Shown piece after piece: positions 12,872 through 25,566 of a stretch of DNA of 64,000 nucleotides (position 1 is the stretch's first letter; every line of letters begins with the position of its first letter). The notes under the pieces are model-generated. The model saw nothing but the letters and a program-made list of their open reading frames with translations, was not told where the DNA came from and did no database searches. The DNA comes from Dryococelus australis (taxonomy: Eukaryota; Arthropoda; Insecta; Phasmatodea; Phasmatidae), in the NCBI GenBank assembly GCA_029891345.1, contig CM057005.1, positions 61,087,760 through 61,151,759 of the forward strand, written 5' to 3'. Position numbers and translations under genes: made by a program.

Positions 12872-13558
12872 GCACTGCTGAAAATTTCCGTATATTTACG
12901 TAATGCCTTACGGAAATGTACAGTGTATACACGGAAAGGCAATCCGTAATGAAACGGAGTAAAGTCCGTAAATACAAAATACGAAATGTCTCCGTAGTGG
13001 CTTCGAGTTACGGGGACGAACAATGCCGATTCTACACGAAGCTTTCTTCGCCACTGTAACAAAAAAATTATAGTTTCTGCGGCAGCTAATGTTATCCACG
13101 CGACTATGTACTATTCTTTCATATATTAAAAAATAACATCAGGCGTCTGTAACATTTGGTAACACTAAAAATACACTAAAATTAATAGAAACTGAATTTT
13201 TGATTTTGAAATTTAATTAGAAATATACAATTTATACCTCATTCTTTAACTGGGAGTTGTAGGTGAGTGATTAGCGCTGCAGACTCGTAAGTTTTTGACT
13301 CGGGTTCAAACCTCGCTTAAGTACAAAATATTGTAACTTTTTAAATATAATTTTTTATACACGGTAGAACATCTACATAACGAAAATTAAAGACATTTTC
13401 ATTTTATCTTTGTATTTCAAACGGAAATTACAGAAAACTAACTTGGAAATTAACGGAGAGCTTCCGTGAAATTTACGGAAAGTCCGTTTCTGAAAATCAA
13501 TGTGTCCATAATTTTACGGAGAGTTTACGGTCACTTCTGGATAAATTTTTACCAGCAC
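12872..13558. mobile_element. TIR element with TTTACGGA motifs and central tRNA-like segment
   Basis: The left end gcactgctgaaaattt is inverted at the right end (aaatttttaccagcactt). Sub-terminal regions are full of ttacggaaa/tttccgtaa words in opposing orientation. The centre (13,264-13,313) has an A-box-like tgagtgattagcgc and a B-box gggttcaaacct at tRNA spacing. It has the same architecture as family X and repeat S but different ends. Confidence 0.5.
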
Positions 13559-13755
13559 TTTTCCGTAGAATGAAGGGAATTTTTTTTTTTGACCATGCGG
13601 GGTCCGGGAAGATGCACATGTACGTCGGGCTTAAAGCCGATGCCGCATCCGTGGGGCGATCATCCGGCACGGCAAGGAAAGGCTACGGATTACAAATATA
13701 GCCTGTCTGTAGTACCTTCGTATTTTTTCAATCAAAAAATTAAAAAATCACCCCC

Positions 13756-13780
13756 TATATAGTCTATTCACGGTAAGCCA
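13756..13780. mobile_element. Family-1 terminal fragment
   Basis: A single end, tatagtctattcacggtaa, with no partner end nearby. Confidence 0.45.
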
Positions 13781-14199
13781 GCCAGTCTCGGTCTCCGCTC
13801 ACCTGATCGCTGCACCCGTTGCCCCAATTTATATTCGTTTGTTTTGATTTACGATTTTGTTTATTAACAGGAATATGTACATAAATTGACATAGAAAAAC
13901 ATCGCAATGAGTACAACGTACATCACACCAGCCAGAATTACAGGCTCTTCTGTTGCGAGGGAAATAGCCAGGCCGGAGAGAAAAGGGAAAACATCGGTGT
14001 AGACTGTAACAAAGGCGGTTCTGTAAGCAGATAGGGAAACTAAACAATATCCCAAAATGGGCGAAACAAAACATTACAAAACATTTGTATAAGAAATAAG
14101 AGCCAAAACATATTCTGAGAGAGAAGGAAAGAGATATGGCCGATTACATAAAATTAATAATTGCACGAATATAAGTATAAATAGAAGAGGGTAATCACG
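13781..14199. other. Gene-less stretch
   Basis: No supported gene or repeat. Overlapping short frames have no recognisable domain. Confidence 0.5.
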
Positions 14200-14345
14200 A
14201 GATCTGAAGTAACTATAATACGTCGTCCTGATGTTTACACACACCAGGCACTAATGGCCGTTCAAGACTACCGACAGCGAGGCACGTCATGGCTTATATA
14301 GCAGAGATCACCTGTCCCAGAAGGTTCTCCGCACCTCGAGTTACG
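14200..14345 (-). promoter_or_regulatory. Promoter-like module with TATA box and heat-shock-type motif
   Basis: On the minus strand GGAGAACCTTCTG (14,331-14,319) is followed by GCTATATAAGCC (14,302-14,291). This is the same GAAccTTC-then-TATA arrangement and spacing as at 2,960-3,235. The leader after it differs from the other two modules. Confidence 0.4.
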
Positions 14346-15019
14346 CAGAGAGAGGTAATGATCAGACAGTTTATGGAACGGGCCCAAAGTTATTCACCTT
14401 TACATAAACATACTCTTAATAACTGACTTGTTGAAATTTTTAATAAATTAATTATAGCAAAATGGTTTACTCTGCTATAAAATTTACGCTTTATCCTTTC
14501 ATATGCATTGTAAAATATACTTTTCTGGAGATTTTGGTTGTGTGTGTACAACTATTTAATGAGTTGCGTATGTTGTACAGTGAAGTGCGAGGCCAATCTC
14601 CTCTTACATTAAATTCAAGCCACGTATAAATTCTCATGACAGTGGTTTTGACAGCTTAAGTACCATGTCACGAAACATTTTTCGGGCCTCTAGCAGAAGA
14701 CTTTCAGTTTCTCCCTGCGTTAGTCTACGACTTTCAGAGGCTTTGCTCCCTCTGCGTGTAAGCGTATATTGTGTCGGACAGGGCTTGTGCGGTGTTGCCG
14801 CGAGTTCGCAGGCAAGCCGCTTAGCTTCGATAACAACGGAGCGGTCCGCGCCGCAGCGACCGCGTAACACGAGGGTGCAAGCAACGCAAACTCGCAACGC
14901 TCAACCCATTCACTCGAGATACCGTGCTACGGTGAAAGAGGGGGGGGGGGGGAGGATGCACCTTGTACGCCTACGTCCATGAAGAAACCTCCCCCGACGG
15001 TGGAACAACGCAAGACTAC
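14346..15019. other. Gene-less stretch
   Basis: AT-rich, then GC-richer from 14,680. A poly-G run lies at 14,941-14,952. Nothing coding is supported. Confidence 0.5.
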
Positions 15020-15276
15020 GGACATGCGGCTGAGCGGTTAGCCTGCTCGCCTCCCACCGATGCGAACCGGGTTCAATCCCCGGCCGGGTCACCGGATTAT
15101 GGCAAGGGGGAATCGTGCTGGATGATGCCGTTAGTCGGCGGGTTTTCTCGGGGGTCTCGCCGTACCTCCCGCCCTTTCATTCCGGCGCAGTTCCTATACT
15201 CACCTCGATCACCCTCATTGGCTCTCTAGACCTCGCTGTTAAGAGCCGCCCAAATCACTTCACTCGCTCGCTACGG
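15020..15276 (+). repeat. tRNA-derived SINE
   Basis: The head has an A-box-like ggctgagcggttagcc (15,028-15,043) and a B-box gggttcaatcccc (15,069-15,081), typical of a Leu/Ser-type tRNA origin. The body includes cggcgggttttctcggggg and tcgctgttaagagccgcc and is collinear with the inverted copy at 157-425. No tail repeat was identified. Confidence 0.8.
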
Positions 15277-15279
15277 ACA

Positions 15280-15513
15280 TACTCTCTGTCTCGTGTAACT
15301 CGGCAAGATTTCGACAGTTTTACGAAAGTAACGCCAATGTTTACTTTTCGTTTATGTATCCTTTCGCCATCAGCTGGTGCGTCAAGTGGAGGCTGTGTAT
15401 TTTTAATAAATTAAATTAAATGTTGTAAATAAAACGTTTGTTTCGCATACGTCATGTTTGTTACCACTCACTGACAGTCTAAATCTTGCCAAGTTATATG
15501 AGGCAGAGAGTAG
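15280..15513. mobile_element. Small foldback/TIR element
   Basis: Left end tactctctgtctcgtgtaac then tcggcaagattt; right end aaatcttgcc then aagttatatgaggcagagag. These are inverted copies of about 35 bp with a loosely pairing interior. It lies directly after the SINE. No coding sequence. Confidence 0.55.
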
Positions 15514-15894
15514 TAATATCAAACGATTGAGCAGAGTAGCTACTTGCATGAAATAGCCTTGCGGTCCCTTTGGCGTGGGCGAACCCATTATTCTGATCGA
15601 AATATGGCAAAATCATATGGTGAATCAAATAAATTTTCATTATTAATTTGACGCCTTAAAAGCGTCGCAGTTAGTGTGAGCCAGCTTCTGGCGTGATTTT
15701 ATGTTTATACAAATTTGGTTACAAAATTGGTTCTTAGACCGTGATGTTAACCAATGGAGATCGAGTTTTATAAATGTGCGCGCCACGCCTGCTCGCAAAA
15801 AAATTTTTGGGGGAATCTAGTTTTGCCGGTTGGCAGTAGTTTGCAGCACGCGCGTTTGTTCTGCGCCCATCGTAGCAGTGGCTGTTTTAATTTA
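15514..15894. other. Gene-less stretch
   Basis: No supported feature. Confidence 0.5.
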
Positions 15895-16145
15895 TATAGG
15901 CTGTTCACGGTAAAATGAGCACTTTTGAAAGCCCTGCGTACACGTTGTGCCTTATGTAAAATTTACATTGCTATGGGCCTCATAATTTTATTCACTTGTC
16001 GGTCATATAAAACTGTGAAATTATTAAGCAATTAAATACTTTACAAATATGCTCATTCTTACAATTCTATGGGTTGAAAAAAAAACACAAAGCGAAATAA
16101 ACAATTTTAAGTCATCACAAATGATTACCAGCATTTCGTTGGGCA
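15895..16145. mobile_element. TIR element, family 1, right-truncated copy
   Basis: It starts tataggctgttcacggtaaa. It follows the interior of the next copy (16,248) until about 16,145 and then diverges, so only one terminus is present. Confidence 0.65.
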
Positions 16146-16247
16146 ATATATTGGTTGCTGCTAACGAACCAAATACTTTATGATTGACTTTTTCTTGTTC
16201 TATGGATCTACTGAAACCCTTATCGTAGGTTCCAAAGTCTCAGTTGT

Positions 16248-16673
16248 TAAAGGCTGTGCACGGTAAAATGAGCACTTTTGAAAACCCTGCTTAGCATCTA
16301 CTTGTATGCACGTTGTGTATTCTTTCGCGTTTCGTAAAATTAACATCGACATGGGTCTCATCACTTTATTCATCTGTCGGTCATGTGAAACAGTGCAATT
16401 ATTGGAAAAGTAAATATGTTACAAATCTGCTCATTTTTACACTTCGGTGCATTAAAAACCAGAAAGCGAAATAAATAATTTCAGTTGTCAGAAATGGTGA
16501 CAATACTTTTACATTTGACGTTGACGCGTGTAACTACTTTCTATCCATCGTTGCCAACTTTACTAAGCTCACATCACTCAGTGCGCCCGATTAAAATATA
16601 TGCATGTAGGAGCAGTGATATTTTTCTAAGGTTGATTTCCAAAGTGGTCAGTTTATCGTGAACACATTTTATA
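16248..16673. mobile_element. TIR element, family 1 (long subtype, inverted)
   Basis: Left end taaaggctgtgcacggtaaa; right end cagtttatcgtgaacac. The interior reads as the reverse of the 11,433 copy. Confidence 0.75.
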
Positions 16674-16841
16674 AGGAATTTGAGTACTTTTAACACCAAA
16701 AATTCCCTCTTTTGCAACACTTGAAATGAGAATTTTTGTACGTTAAGTGGTAAAGGATGTAGCCTATAGGGTTCGCGGAGTGTAGTTGTATCCACGGAGA
16801 AAATACGTGGAACTTTGCTTCACGTTTTATTTGGACTGTAA

Positions 16842-17377
16842 AGCCGGAGTCACAATAGCCCGACGAACACGATACGACAAACAGATGTGATATCGGAGCT
16901 CGACAGAATTTCATATTCAATTTTATTAAGTGTAGACAATACCCCGACGATGTTAGTTGGCTGTTGAAAAATTCTAAAACGGCAAATTATTCTTATAATA
17001 CCCAATATCTACTTTTTAAAACTTGCGATAAAGTGAATAATAAACATGTTTTTGAAAATATTTAGGATTATACGAGAGATAAAAAGTATTTAGAAACAAA
17101 CAGGAACTTTATTTTCGCGGCAAGTTAGTTTATTATTTACTACAGTAGGGAAATACGCATGTAATTTTGTTTTATAATGTCGTATTTACATTTTATGTGC
17201 ACCCCGACGAGTCCGACACGATCGAAAGTATAAGTAGAATCAGCTTTTGTTGGACTGTCGGGGCTGCGATTTTGTCGGACTGACGTCAAAGTGACCTTAC
17301 TTTTCATTGGCTACTAATCAGATTTTATTGTGTCAGGGTTGTCGTGTCGGGTTCGTCGGGGTACTGTGACTTCAGCT
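16842..17377. mobile_element. Non-autonomous PIF/Harbinger-like element with TAA target duplication
   Basis: The left TIR agccggagtcacaatagccc and following cgacgaacacgatacgaca are mirrored at the right end (tgtcgtgtcgggttcgtcgg, then ggtactgtgacttcagct). Both ends are flanked by TAA (16,839-16,841 and 17,378-17,380), the 3-bp TWA duplication typical of PIF/Harbinger transposons. Inner copies of cgtcgggg-type words occur near 16,940, 17,205 and 17,265. At 536 bp with no transposase, it is a MITE. Confidence 0.7.
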
Positions 17378-17479
17378 TAAGGCCACAGGGTAAATAAATA
17401 TACAGATACAAAACGGTGTAGCGGTCCCTCTGATGCAAGTGTAGTTATTCTTCTGGTTGGCTGCGCGAGGCTCTAAGGA

Positions 17480-17720
17480 TGTGCCTTGCGTGTTTGGTTG
17501 GCTACCACGCGCTGCGAAAGATTCTCTATTGGCTGAGGCCGCCGGGCTGGCGAGTAAGTTACGAGGCGACGATTGGCGAACGGTGCTCCATGTTACTGGC
17601 AAGTGACGCCAATTGGATGACGCAGGTCGCGGTATAAGGAACGGTTTCACCTCTGTATTTACAAGCGTTCTGTGGCCGCGGCGCGGGTAGAAGTTGGTTG
17701 GAGGGGAAGGGAGAAGAAGC
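17480..17720 (+). promoter_or_regulatory. Promoter-like cluster of CCAAT boxes with TATA-like motif
   Basis: Several ATTGG/CCAAT words (ctattggctg, cgattggcg, ccaattgg) precede ggtataagg (about 17,631-17,639) in a GC-rich context. A purine-rich leader follows. It could be a host promoter reading to the right or a retroelement LTR. No coding exon is recognisable downstream before the family-2 element at 17,852. Confidence 0.3.
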
Positions 17721-17851
17721 AACGTTAGCGAGCAAAAATTGCGTGCATGTGCAGTTTGTTCGTGGGTGAAATCACCTGCCTGCCTGGGGCACGAACGGTT
17801 GTGCAGAGAAACGCAAGCACGCGATTTTTAAAAGACATGAAAACGTGGATT

Positions 17852-18140
17852 TATAATTCATTCATGGTTACTTCCAACTTTCCTGAAGCCCTGCTCAAGT
17901 TCTACCTCCAGGATATTCTTCCGCCTCATGCAGAAAATGCTTAAGCGAGTCTAGAAAATTACACTATAGGGAGAGCGCCCCGCATTCCTGCGCACTCAGT
18001 GTAATAACATTTTACGTTGAGAACTATTTGTTACTAGGCATTACCAGCGTTCTTATTTTCTCACTGTTATAATATTAATTATATTTGAAATAAAAATAAT
18101 TTATAAATGAAATATAAATAAAAGTCAAATTTAACAAAAA
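17852..18140. mobile_element. TIR element, family 2 (partial)
   Basis: It starts tataattcattcatggttac, then cttccaactttcctgaagcc. It is collinear with 61,079-61,370 and, inverted, with the complete copy at 49,286-49,698. The right end cannot be placed. Confidence 0.6.
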
Positions 18141-21100
18141 AAAAAAGTGACTGACCATTTCATGTAAGTGGGGTAAATTTTGACAGTTCTAGAAAAGTAG
18201 CACCCGTCAAAATGTATCCTTCCACAGCAGCTATTTCGTCACTGAAGGAAATGACGTTTGTAAACAAGTGTTTCGAGTCCAATGCACACTTGCATTTTCC
18301 TCCTTCCTCGTGTTCCATGTAATGGCAGGCACTGAAAATCTGACGGTAGCTAACTTCCGTCCAGTAATTAATGTGGGATATTATAGCTAGGTTGGCATTC
18401 CAACTTGTTTTATTTTTGTAACTACCGAGTTAAATTTGTTGGGGTTCTGTTTATTTTTTTTTTTGAGGGAAAAAGGAAACAGTGTTTAGCTCGGGAATTG
18501 AGTGTGTGTGTCTGTGTGTGTGTGTGTGTGGGGGGGGGGGGGAGGCCCTTGCTTTAGTTTAACGTCTTTTCGTGAGACGACATTGTTTTGATGTTCTTAC
18601 GAGTATATATCATTGTGAGTTGCAGATTGTTTTGATGGAGCAATGGAGAATTTCGCTCGTATGGAAATAACGTTTAAATTATTTAACTTTAATGAAAAAT
18701 CAAAACGCGATACATACGTTGCTGTTCGTATTCGTGCAGATGCAGCAATATATACACGCACACACTTCGACCGAAGTTATCCTTACACTCGCTGAATATA
18801 CGATATAAACAAATAAACAAATATTATTCACTCACTACAAAAGTGTGGAAATTACGGCTTTTCCAGGGCACGTGCATTTAAATAACTGGGTAAACAATTT
18901 ACAAATACATTTTAAAAATACGCAAAACTTACTATTTGTAAAATTTGTAGCCTCTTGAACACGTGTTTTCTTTATGGCAATACTTGCCAAGTTTACTTCA
19001 CTAAAATCACGTTTGTTCATCACTAGCATTAAATAATTTCTTTGCAGAATCATTCAGAAAAATCAGCACTGCGCACTTTTCCTGATACGAACAAACTTAA
19101 ACTTATATACGTAAATTCGTGTCACTTCATTGCGGAAGGCGGTAAGGAAAATAGCCGAAGGGACGTGGTAAACACGTGACGATTATTATTACATTTCACT
19201 CAAGAAAACGCTCAACGGTACATACAACCCACTATGTTTTAAAAAAGCAACTAAAAAAATAATTAACCACCGACTAAATATTCCGACAATGCCAACAAGA
19301 TACGTATTCGTATAATAAACACGATGAGAAAAAAAACACGCACAATGGCCGTTCATCGGTCTGGAATGTGGAAACATAAACATGGCTAACCATTGGCTGG
19401 AAACGTTTACTGTTCGTGCGTGTCGACATACGTTGTCATAAATGCTAAACATGTTTTTAAAGTTCAGTCACTAATAGCCAAGGAAAAAAAATGAACATAA
19501 TTTAAACCATAAATTTTGTAAGTGTCATAAAAATTTTAAATTACAACTTTTATTTCTGAGTACAATTTTCTTCCAAAGCCATCATCAAAATAGCCAACTT
19601 AACAACACAGACACCCGCAGCAGTTCATCAGCTGATACAATACTGTTCAAACGAGGTTTTACTGTTTACAGAGAGTGTAGGTTGTTCATATTGCCTGTCA
19701 GATTTTACCCCACTTATATGAAATGGACAATACTTTTGTGTTAACATGAGTTAGAAACGCTTGTGGCACATTACATGTTTAGGGAACAACAAAATCGTTT
19801 TAAAGGTTAGATTCGAAAAAGTGTTGTGCATAATTAATAACTTATACGAATCGCGTTTTGGACGAGTTATGACAGTTTATTTCAATTTCCTTCGTATCGT
19901 GATTCTAAACAGTTTGGCATATTTTGTGTTACCCAAAAGGAGTAAAAATTATCAGAGTCATATAACTTAGGATAAACGATGGAATCGAACATATTTAATT
20001 TTCTTGGATTGCTCTTCGTGAAATATCTACAAGTTGAATATTATTGGCGAGATATTAAAAATTTTGAATTTATTTATTTCCTATCGAATAACCTATGTGC
20101 GAGGAGAGGCTCGTGTTTCGGGGGATACAAATATCATTTTCATTGAGGATCACATTTTCACATTCTACGGTATATTTTGTAACAGAAGTGATACGTTCGT
20201 CTGGGAATTTTTTCACTTAAATATTTCGTTGACTCAAGCAAAATTTTAACTCTTTGAATCATATTAAATACTTGTAGCTACGGTTACCTACACATAAATT
20301 ATGTATTTAAAGACATTCAGTAATAATATTCACACATGTGTACCATTGCTGTATATACCATAGTAAATCACTTGGCGTACTTGGATCTTCTAGAAAGTAT
20401 TACAACCTGGCTTAGCTAAAGTTTTCCACTTCTTAATGAGTTAATTATCTTACACTAACGTAACAAATATATATTCTATTTTTATCTTTATAAGAAGAAG
20501 TGACAGATTTAGATTAACACTATGCTTCCATTGAATAGTTTTTTTTTTCCCTGGGGTTTTACTAAAAAATATTTCATGTGATATCATGATGAAATATTCC
20601 GAAGCTGATGTGAAAGTTTCTACGTGTATGAAATATATTTTTCGAAGTTTTCTACTTTTATGTTTTCAGATATTTACGTGCACAGTCAAAGCGTTCGGTG
20701 ACGGCGTGATACGTGGGTGCCTACACTCCAGGCGGTAGTCAGTTGACGAATGTAGGCCTGTCGACTGTGATGGTGGCAACTTAACGTCACAAATGTTATG
20801 ACAAAACTTTGGAATCCAAAATTCCAAATCATATTTTATACCACTCGGGCTTAAAACAAAATAAAATAAGTTTATTTACAACTACGTATTTTGTTTTTTA
20901 GCGATCGTAACAATTTATTTCGTAACAACGAATTAATATAATATTGCATGTAAATTTATATTTCAAAAGTTTTTAGCTTAAAAAACAACAGACACTTTAG
21001 TTCACAAATTTTGACTACTTACATTTTTTGGCACTACATTTTGTGCACCAGATGTCAGCAAATGTATAAGAGAATAAAGTTGAAAAATATAAGACCACTT

Positions 21101-24100
21101 TATCACTTGATCTAGTCCGACAATCCTAAATAATTATTGCTCTTCCAAAGTTGTGAGTGCCCTTTTAATACTGCTAATTCGCATCACAGAGTCTTCGAAT
21201 ATCGCAAGCGGCAGTGGTCTGAATTCGGCAGTTAGTATTTGCGTTCAAGTATGAGAAATTCAAACTGTTTTGCTCTGAAAGCAGTTTATAAATATGCTGT
21301 ACGTCTTAACCGTACACAAGATGCGAAGCCCGTCTTCCTGACCATTAAAGGTTTCATTTTAATTTCATTACTATAGTCGCGTTAGAAATTGTATGTTAAC
21401 ATAACTCCAAAGTGCAGAAAGTTATCGCGAAGTTGACCAGTTGCGCGAAGGACCGAATGCAACAGATGATTGAGGACAAATTATTGAACTCGTTCCTGGT
21501 GTACAAAATAGATGTGCAGTGTTTTGTTACTGACAGCGTGACGTCATTTGAAGACCACTGTAACTGGTTGAGCTATAAATCCTCCTTCCCAATACCTCGT
21601 GGTAAATGTATAGATTTATGTCCACGCTAAAGCACATTGATGCTTTTAAAACATTAAAAAGGCTATTTTAATGGCTCCAAATGGTGCACTTTGTTACAGC
21701 CACTTCCTGGCAATATAGCCAGGAAAGAGTTGTATGTGATGGCTGTTCCCCCCCCCCCCCCACCTCTACGAATACATACATAACAACGTGGCATTCGTTC
21801 ATGTAATGCCGATTCTGTTGCCGAAGTATAAATGTTACATCACTTCGTTACACGTTACGCTGACAAATTATTCTGAACGAAAAATTGGCGACATCTAAAA
21901 GCATACTTCCGGACAAGCGTACCCAATAAATGAACTCTGACATTCGCGAAATCTTTCCCGAATTAGCGGCACAAAAAAAGTGGCTGTCGATTGACGTATG
22001 AATCGATTAGTCGCAGTGCTAAGAGCCCACTCTTTATATCCGCAGAATATATGACGAGACAAGCTTCCTTTCTTAGAATCTGTTCAAAACTACACTCGTT
22101 GCAAATATCTGCGTGAATTTTGAGACATGTTCAAACATCCAGTGGCTCTTGACTAAATGATGTAATTGACTAATTCTCTAATCGTATGGTGGGACGTGGC
22201 TTCGATTGATAGTCACCATAGCATTTGTGAGCAAAGACACCTATTTAAGTGGTAGCCGTGGACTTTTAATTTATTCTTTTATTTAGTTTATTATTTCACT
22301 AAATGTAAAATTAATTAATATCAAGACCTTTTTACTAGTATTCAAGTTATGATTGAGTAGCGTTTTGAAAGCGTTAGAAATATGGATCTAGTTTTACGAC
22401 ATTAACGTTGTCACGTTTAAAGCCACAGTTTAATGTGTCGTTTGAACATAGATTTACGTTTTTACAATTTGTTACCAACATTACTATAGATATACCAGTC
22501 AATATTCAAGATAGATATCAGTGTTTTTTTATGGTGTTTGAAGAGTAATTGAATCTCAAGAATATGCAAAACAGAGAGTTAATTGTCAGATATATCGGGA
22601 GGAATTTTATTTTACGTAGCTTAAACAACTCGTACAGAGCAAACACGCCAACTATGTCAAACAAATTTTCCTTCAACCTGATTGTGACACGCCTACTAGT
22701 TTTAAGATCTCCGAAACTGAATACTTCTGCTTTAAAATTACCGTGGTCACTACTAAGTTCTGACGTTACGAAACAAAATTAATCACTAGGGCACATTTTT
22801 ACTAACATGATAATCAGTTTTTTTTTTTTTTTTTTTTTGCGAAGTTTGCACTGTACGTAAGAAATATAAAGCGGCGTTCTCCCGGTTAAGCAGTAATACT
22901 ATAGTAAGACTAACTTAATTGTTACCGCCAACCGACACATCACTGTGTAATATGTTCAAACAGCTTATTCGTTGTACGGTCCCACGAGTCATTTACGAAG
23001 ACAAATAACGCACAAAATTCCACAAAACGCTAAAATAAAATATGTTTTCGCTGACGCGTCTTAGGTTTCAGAAAATAAAGGGCCGCGCAGATAATGCATA
23101 TGGAATACCGGGGCACAGTGTCCTTTGTTGCTACGCTGCGTTCAGACGAAGGCAGGCTTTGTCGACACCCGCTTTTTTAATAACCATGCTCGTGGTCTTA
23201 AACTCGTTTGTCCCTATAGTTTTCTTAAAAAAAAAAAAAAAAAAAAGAGGTAGCGTAGCTGAAACGATGTGGTGTATACCAAAAAAATTGTAATAAACCT
23301 TGGATTTAGGGCCACGAGATTTTTCCGTTTGAGAGTCATGTAAGCCATGGATTTATAAATCTTCAGTTCAGATAAGTTAACTTGCAGAAAATTCCCCAAA
23401 TATTTTGACATGGTCTTAAATACCAAATGGGTAAAAATTTGGTTATTTTATATGTTACTATGCTCTACCTCCGATCCTTATAATAGTAATTTGTGTGTTA
23501 GTATCACTTAAAAATTGAAGTGGTGTTCCTACTTGTGGTAGTTTAAATATAATCACACTAGTCTTTTTCATACACTCCCAGGGAAGTAAGTCTTGAGGCT
23601 AGCTAAGCCCCACAGCTTTTTGATTACTCGTATTTAACTGAGGAACATCAGTTTTTTTTTTTCTGATATGTAACATATTCTTCCAACAGCGATGTTCTGC
23701 ATTTCCAGATTTCAGCAAACAAAAGATTCTGCAGGTATCTCGAGATAGTGCATTTTTCTGCGTACACAAATATCTGACCACATCTTCTTGAAGAGCAAAT
23801 GAATATTATTCTGGAGGTTCGGAGCGCTCTTTAAAAGTATTCACTTAAATTATTGTTAGTTTGAACCATTGTTGAAGTTTTTGAGGAAGTTTTTAATTAT
23901 TTGGGTACGAGAACATGTATAAATTTGCTATTCTATTATAAGTCACAGTTATAGTAAGCTTCATCAATGTCTTAGTTTTCTCGTTGTTGAGATGTGACAC
24001 GGATGATGATGTGTTAATTTGGTGAATTCTGCAGCTGATTTTTGTAAATGTTATTTTTGCATATACTTATCGTGGATCAACTTTTAGGATGGAAACTAAA

Positions 24101-24324
24101 TGCGCGCTTCTTGTCCAAATGTTATAGTAATGCGTAAACCTCTGGTGGTGGAAATTTACTATGATCGTCTACGTATTTCCTGTCCAATTATACTCATTAG
24201 TGGCATGTAATATTTTCACGAAGAAATGCCTTAATATGTTTTCTGGTATGCCAGAAAATACTCGAATATTTCACAGAATCAGATATATTTGCAGTATCAG
24301 GTTTCCTCATACTATTCATTAATA
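18141..24324. other. Long gene-less stretch
   Basis: AT-rich sequence with no supported gene. It contains a (GT)n plus poly-G run at 18,503-18,542, poly-C at 21,748-21,760, poly-T at 22,820-22,839 and poly-A at 23,228-23,246. Short frames (for example near 19,200-19,450, 20,030-20,250 and 22,550-22,780) have no recognisable domains and read like chance. Confidence 0.5.
18503..18542. repeat. (GT)n microsatellite followed by poly-G
   Basis: Alternating gt with one interruption, then a run of about a dozen g. Confidence 0.9.
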
Positions 24325-25065
24325 CACTGCTCAAAATAATGAGAGGAACAAGATTTGAAACTCACATATTGTTACACGAGTTGTGTACACAGTCATATGG
24401 ATGTCAGTAGAACATCCAAACTTTTACCTAACTTTAGTATTGTTTTGCATACGGCTTTATAACGTCCCTCGGCTTTATGATTTAAAGCTTAGCAGGGGAG
24501 AGCTTACAGATTAATTTATAACGTAACACATGCCTTACCCGAGATTCCAACCCAGAGCCTCCCGCACCACAGATCGATGGCCCACCAACCGACTGCGCCA
24601 TGGCAGGTCGGTCTAACTTTACTGCACAGATTGTTTATATCTCAATGTGTACATATATGCGGCAAGCGGATACTAAACACCATTCCCTAAACCAAAGTGG
24701 AATCATCGTCCCATTCATGTGATATTTTCCCATAGAGAAGCTATTCATTATCCAGTATGGCCAACATGCGCCCATATGACAGCCACAGATCTTCATTGTT
24801 CACTTCTGTTCGGTCGGGGCACCATCGTCTTCGGGATGTTTTCCCATTTGTCGACAAGGGCATCAGCAATTTCTTGAACTATCTGAGGGTCCCTAAGACG
24901 ACGTCCGACTAGTTGTTCTAGCTTCTCACTTAAGTGCTCAATGAAATTGAAGCCGGGACTCACAGTGGGCAATCCATGGTTTGAATCTGGAGTTAATGTA
25001 GGACACGTCTGCGTGTTGTATACACCTCTTTGCATCTTCATGTTGCAGTACAAACTGGGGCTTCA
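24325..25065 (-). pseudogene. Tc1-like transposase remnant
   Basis: The translated minus strand of 25,053-24,796 ends in a segment matching the C-terminal catalytic region of Tc1/mariner transposases, the DDE DNA-cutting enzymes of that superfamily. The motif is SPGFNFIEHLSEKLEQLV, where the family has SPD-NPIEH-W-L. The third catalytic acidic residue, normally the D of SPD, reads G here. Upstream on the same strand another frame keeps VLQHEDA (family: QHDNA), so there is at least one frameshift. At 24,325 cactgctcaaaataatgag looks like a Tc1-type TIR. The other TIR and the first catalytic D are missing. A SINE-like segment lies inside (24,440-24,620). Clearly dead. Confidence 0.65.
24440..24620 (-). 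repeat. tRNA-like SINE segment
   Basis: On the minus strand tggcgcagtcggttgg (A-box-like, about 24,603-24,588) and ctctgggttggaatctcggg (B-box-like) have tRNA spacing. It interrupts the Tc1 remnant. Confidence 0.5.
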
Positions 25066-25237
25066 TCCCCTATACAAACAATAAATTTAGCTGCGCCAAA
25101 CAAACATCGTTTGATTCGACAAAACCTTTTTCTCGGTGAGCGTCAACATGCAACAAAAAGGCGGGGATGGTCTTGGTAAGGGGGATGGGGGCAAGACATA
25201 GTATAATTTGGCTCGTCGATGTGTATGGCTCCTTTTA

Positions 25238-25243
25238 TCCGTG
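25238..25243. repeat. 6-bp target-site duplication, left
   Basis: TCCGTG immediately before the AG terminus of the Polinton derivative. It is identical to 31,194-31,199. Confidence 0.9.
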
Positions 25244-25566
25244 AGTAGTGGTATTATGGCGAGTCTGGTGCAATGCATTTTAAATGTAAGCCGCAGCGAC
25301 TTGTGCGGCTGGTCGGCTAGATGGCTTCGGCTCGTTTCGGACGAGCTCGGCAATCTTCGGCTTGACTCAGGGGGTGCTCGGCAGTCTTCAGCTCGGGTTT
25401 ACCTAATGTATCCGAAGGTGCTTGGCAGTTAAATCCACTTATTTTCTTCAAGTATATATATATGTGTTTCTGTTAGCCGTATTGGTTTTATAGGCATAGG
25501 CTATGTCAAATCGTAAATCTGTATATTTATTCGATTTTTTAACATTTATTTTTTAGTTGAAAAAAT

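Noticed and set aside
12442-13099. Several overlapping frames in the GC-rich patch
   Set aside because: Overlapping frames on both strands with no domain are expected from GC-rich sequence and the adjacent TTTACGGA element.
14910-15229. Frames across the tRNA-like head and body at 14,963-15,414
   Set aside because: Also SINE-derived. The apparent conservation is that of the repeat.
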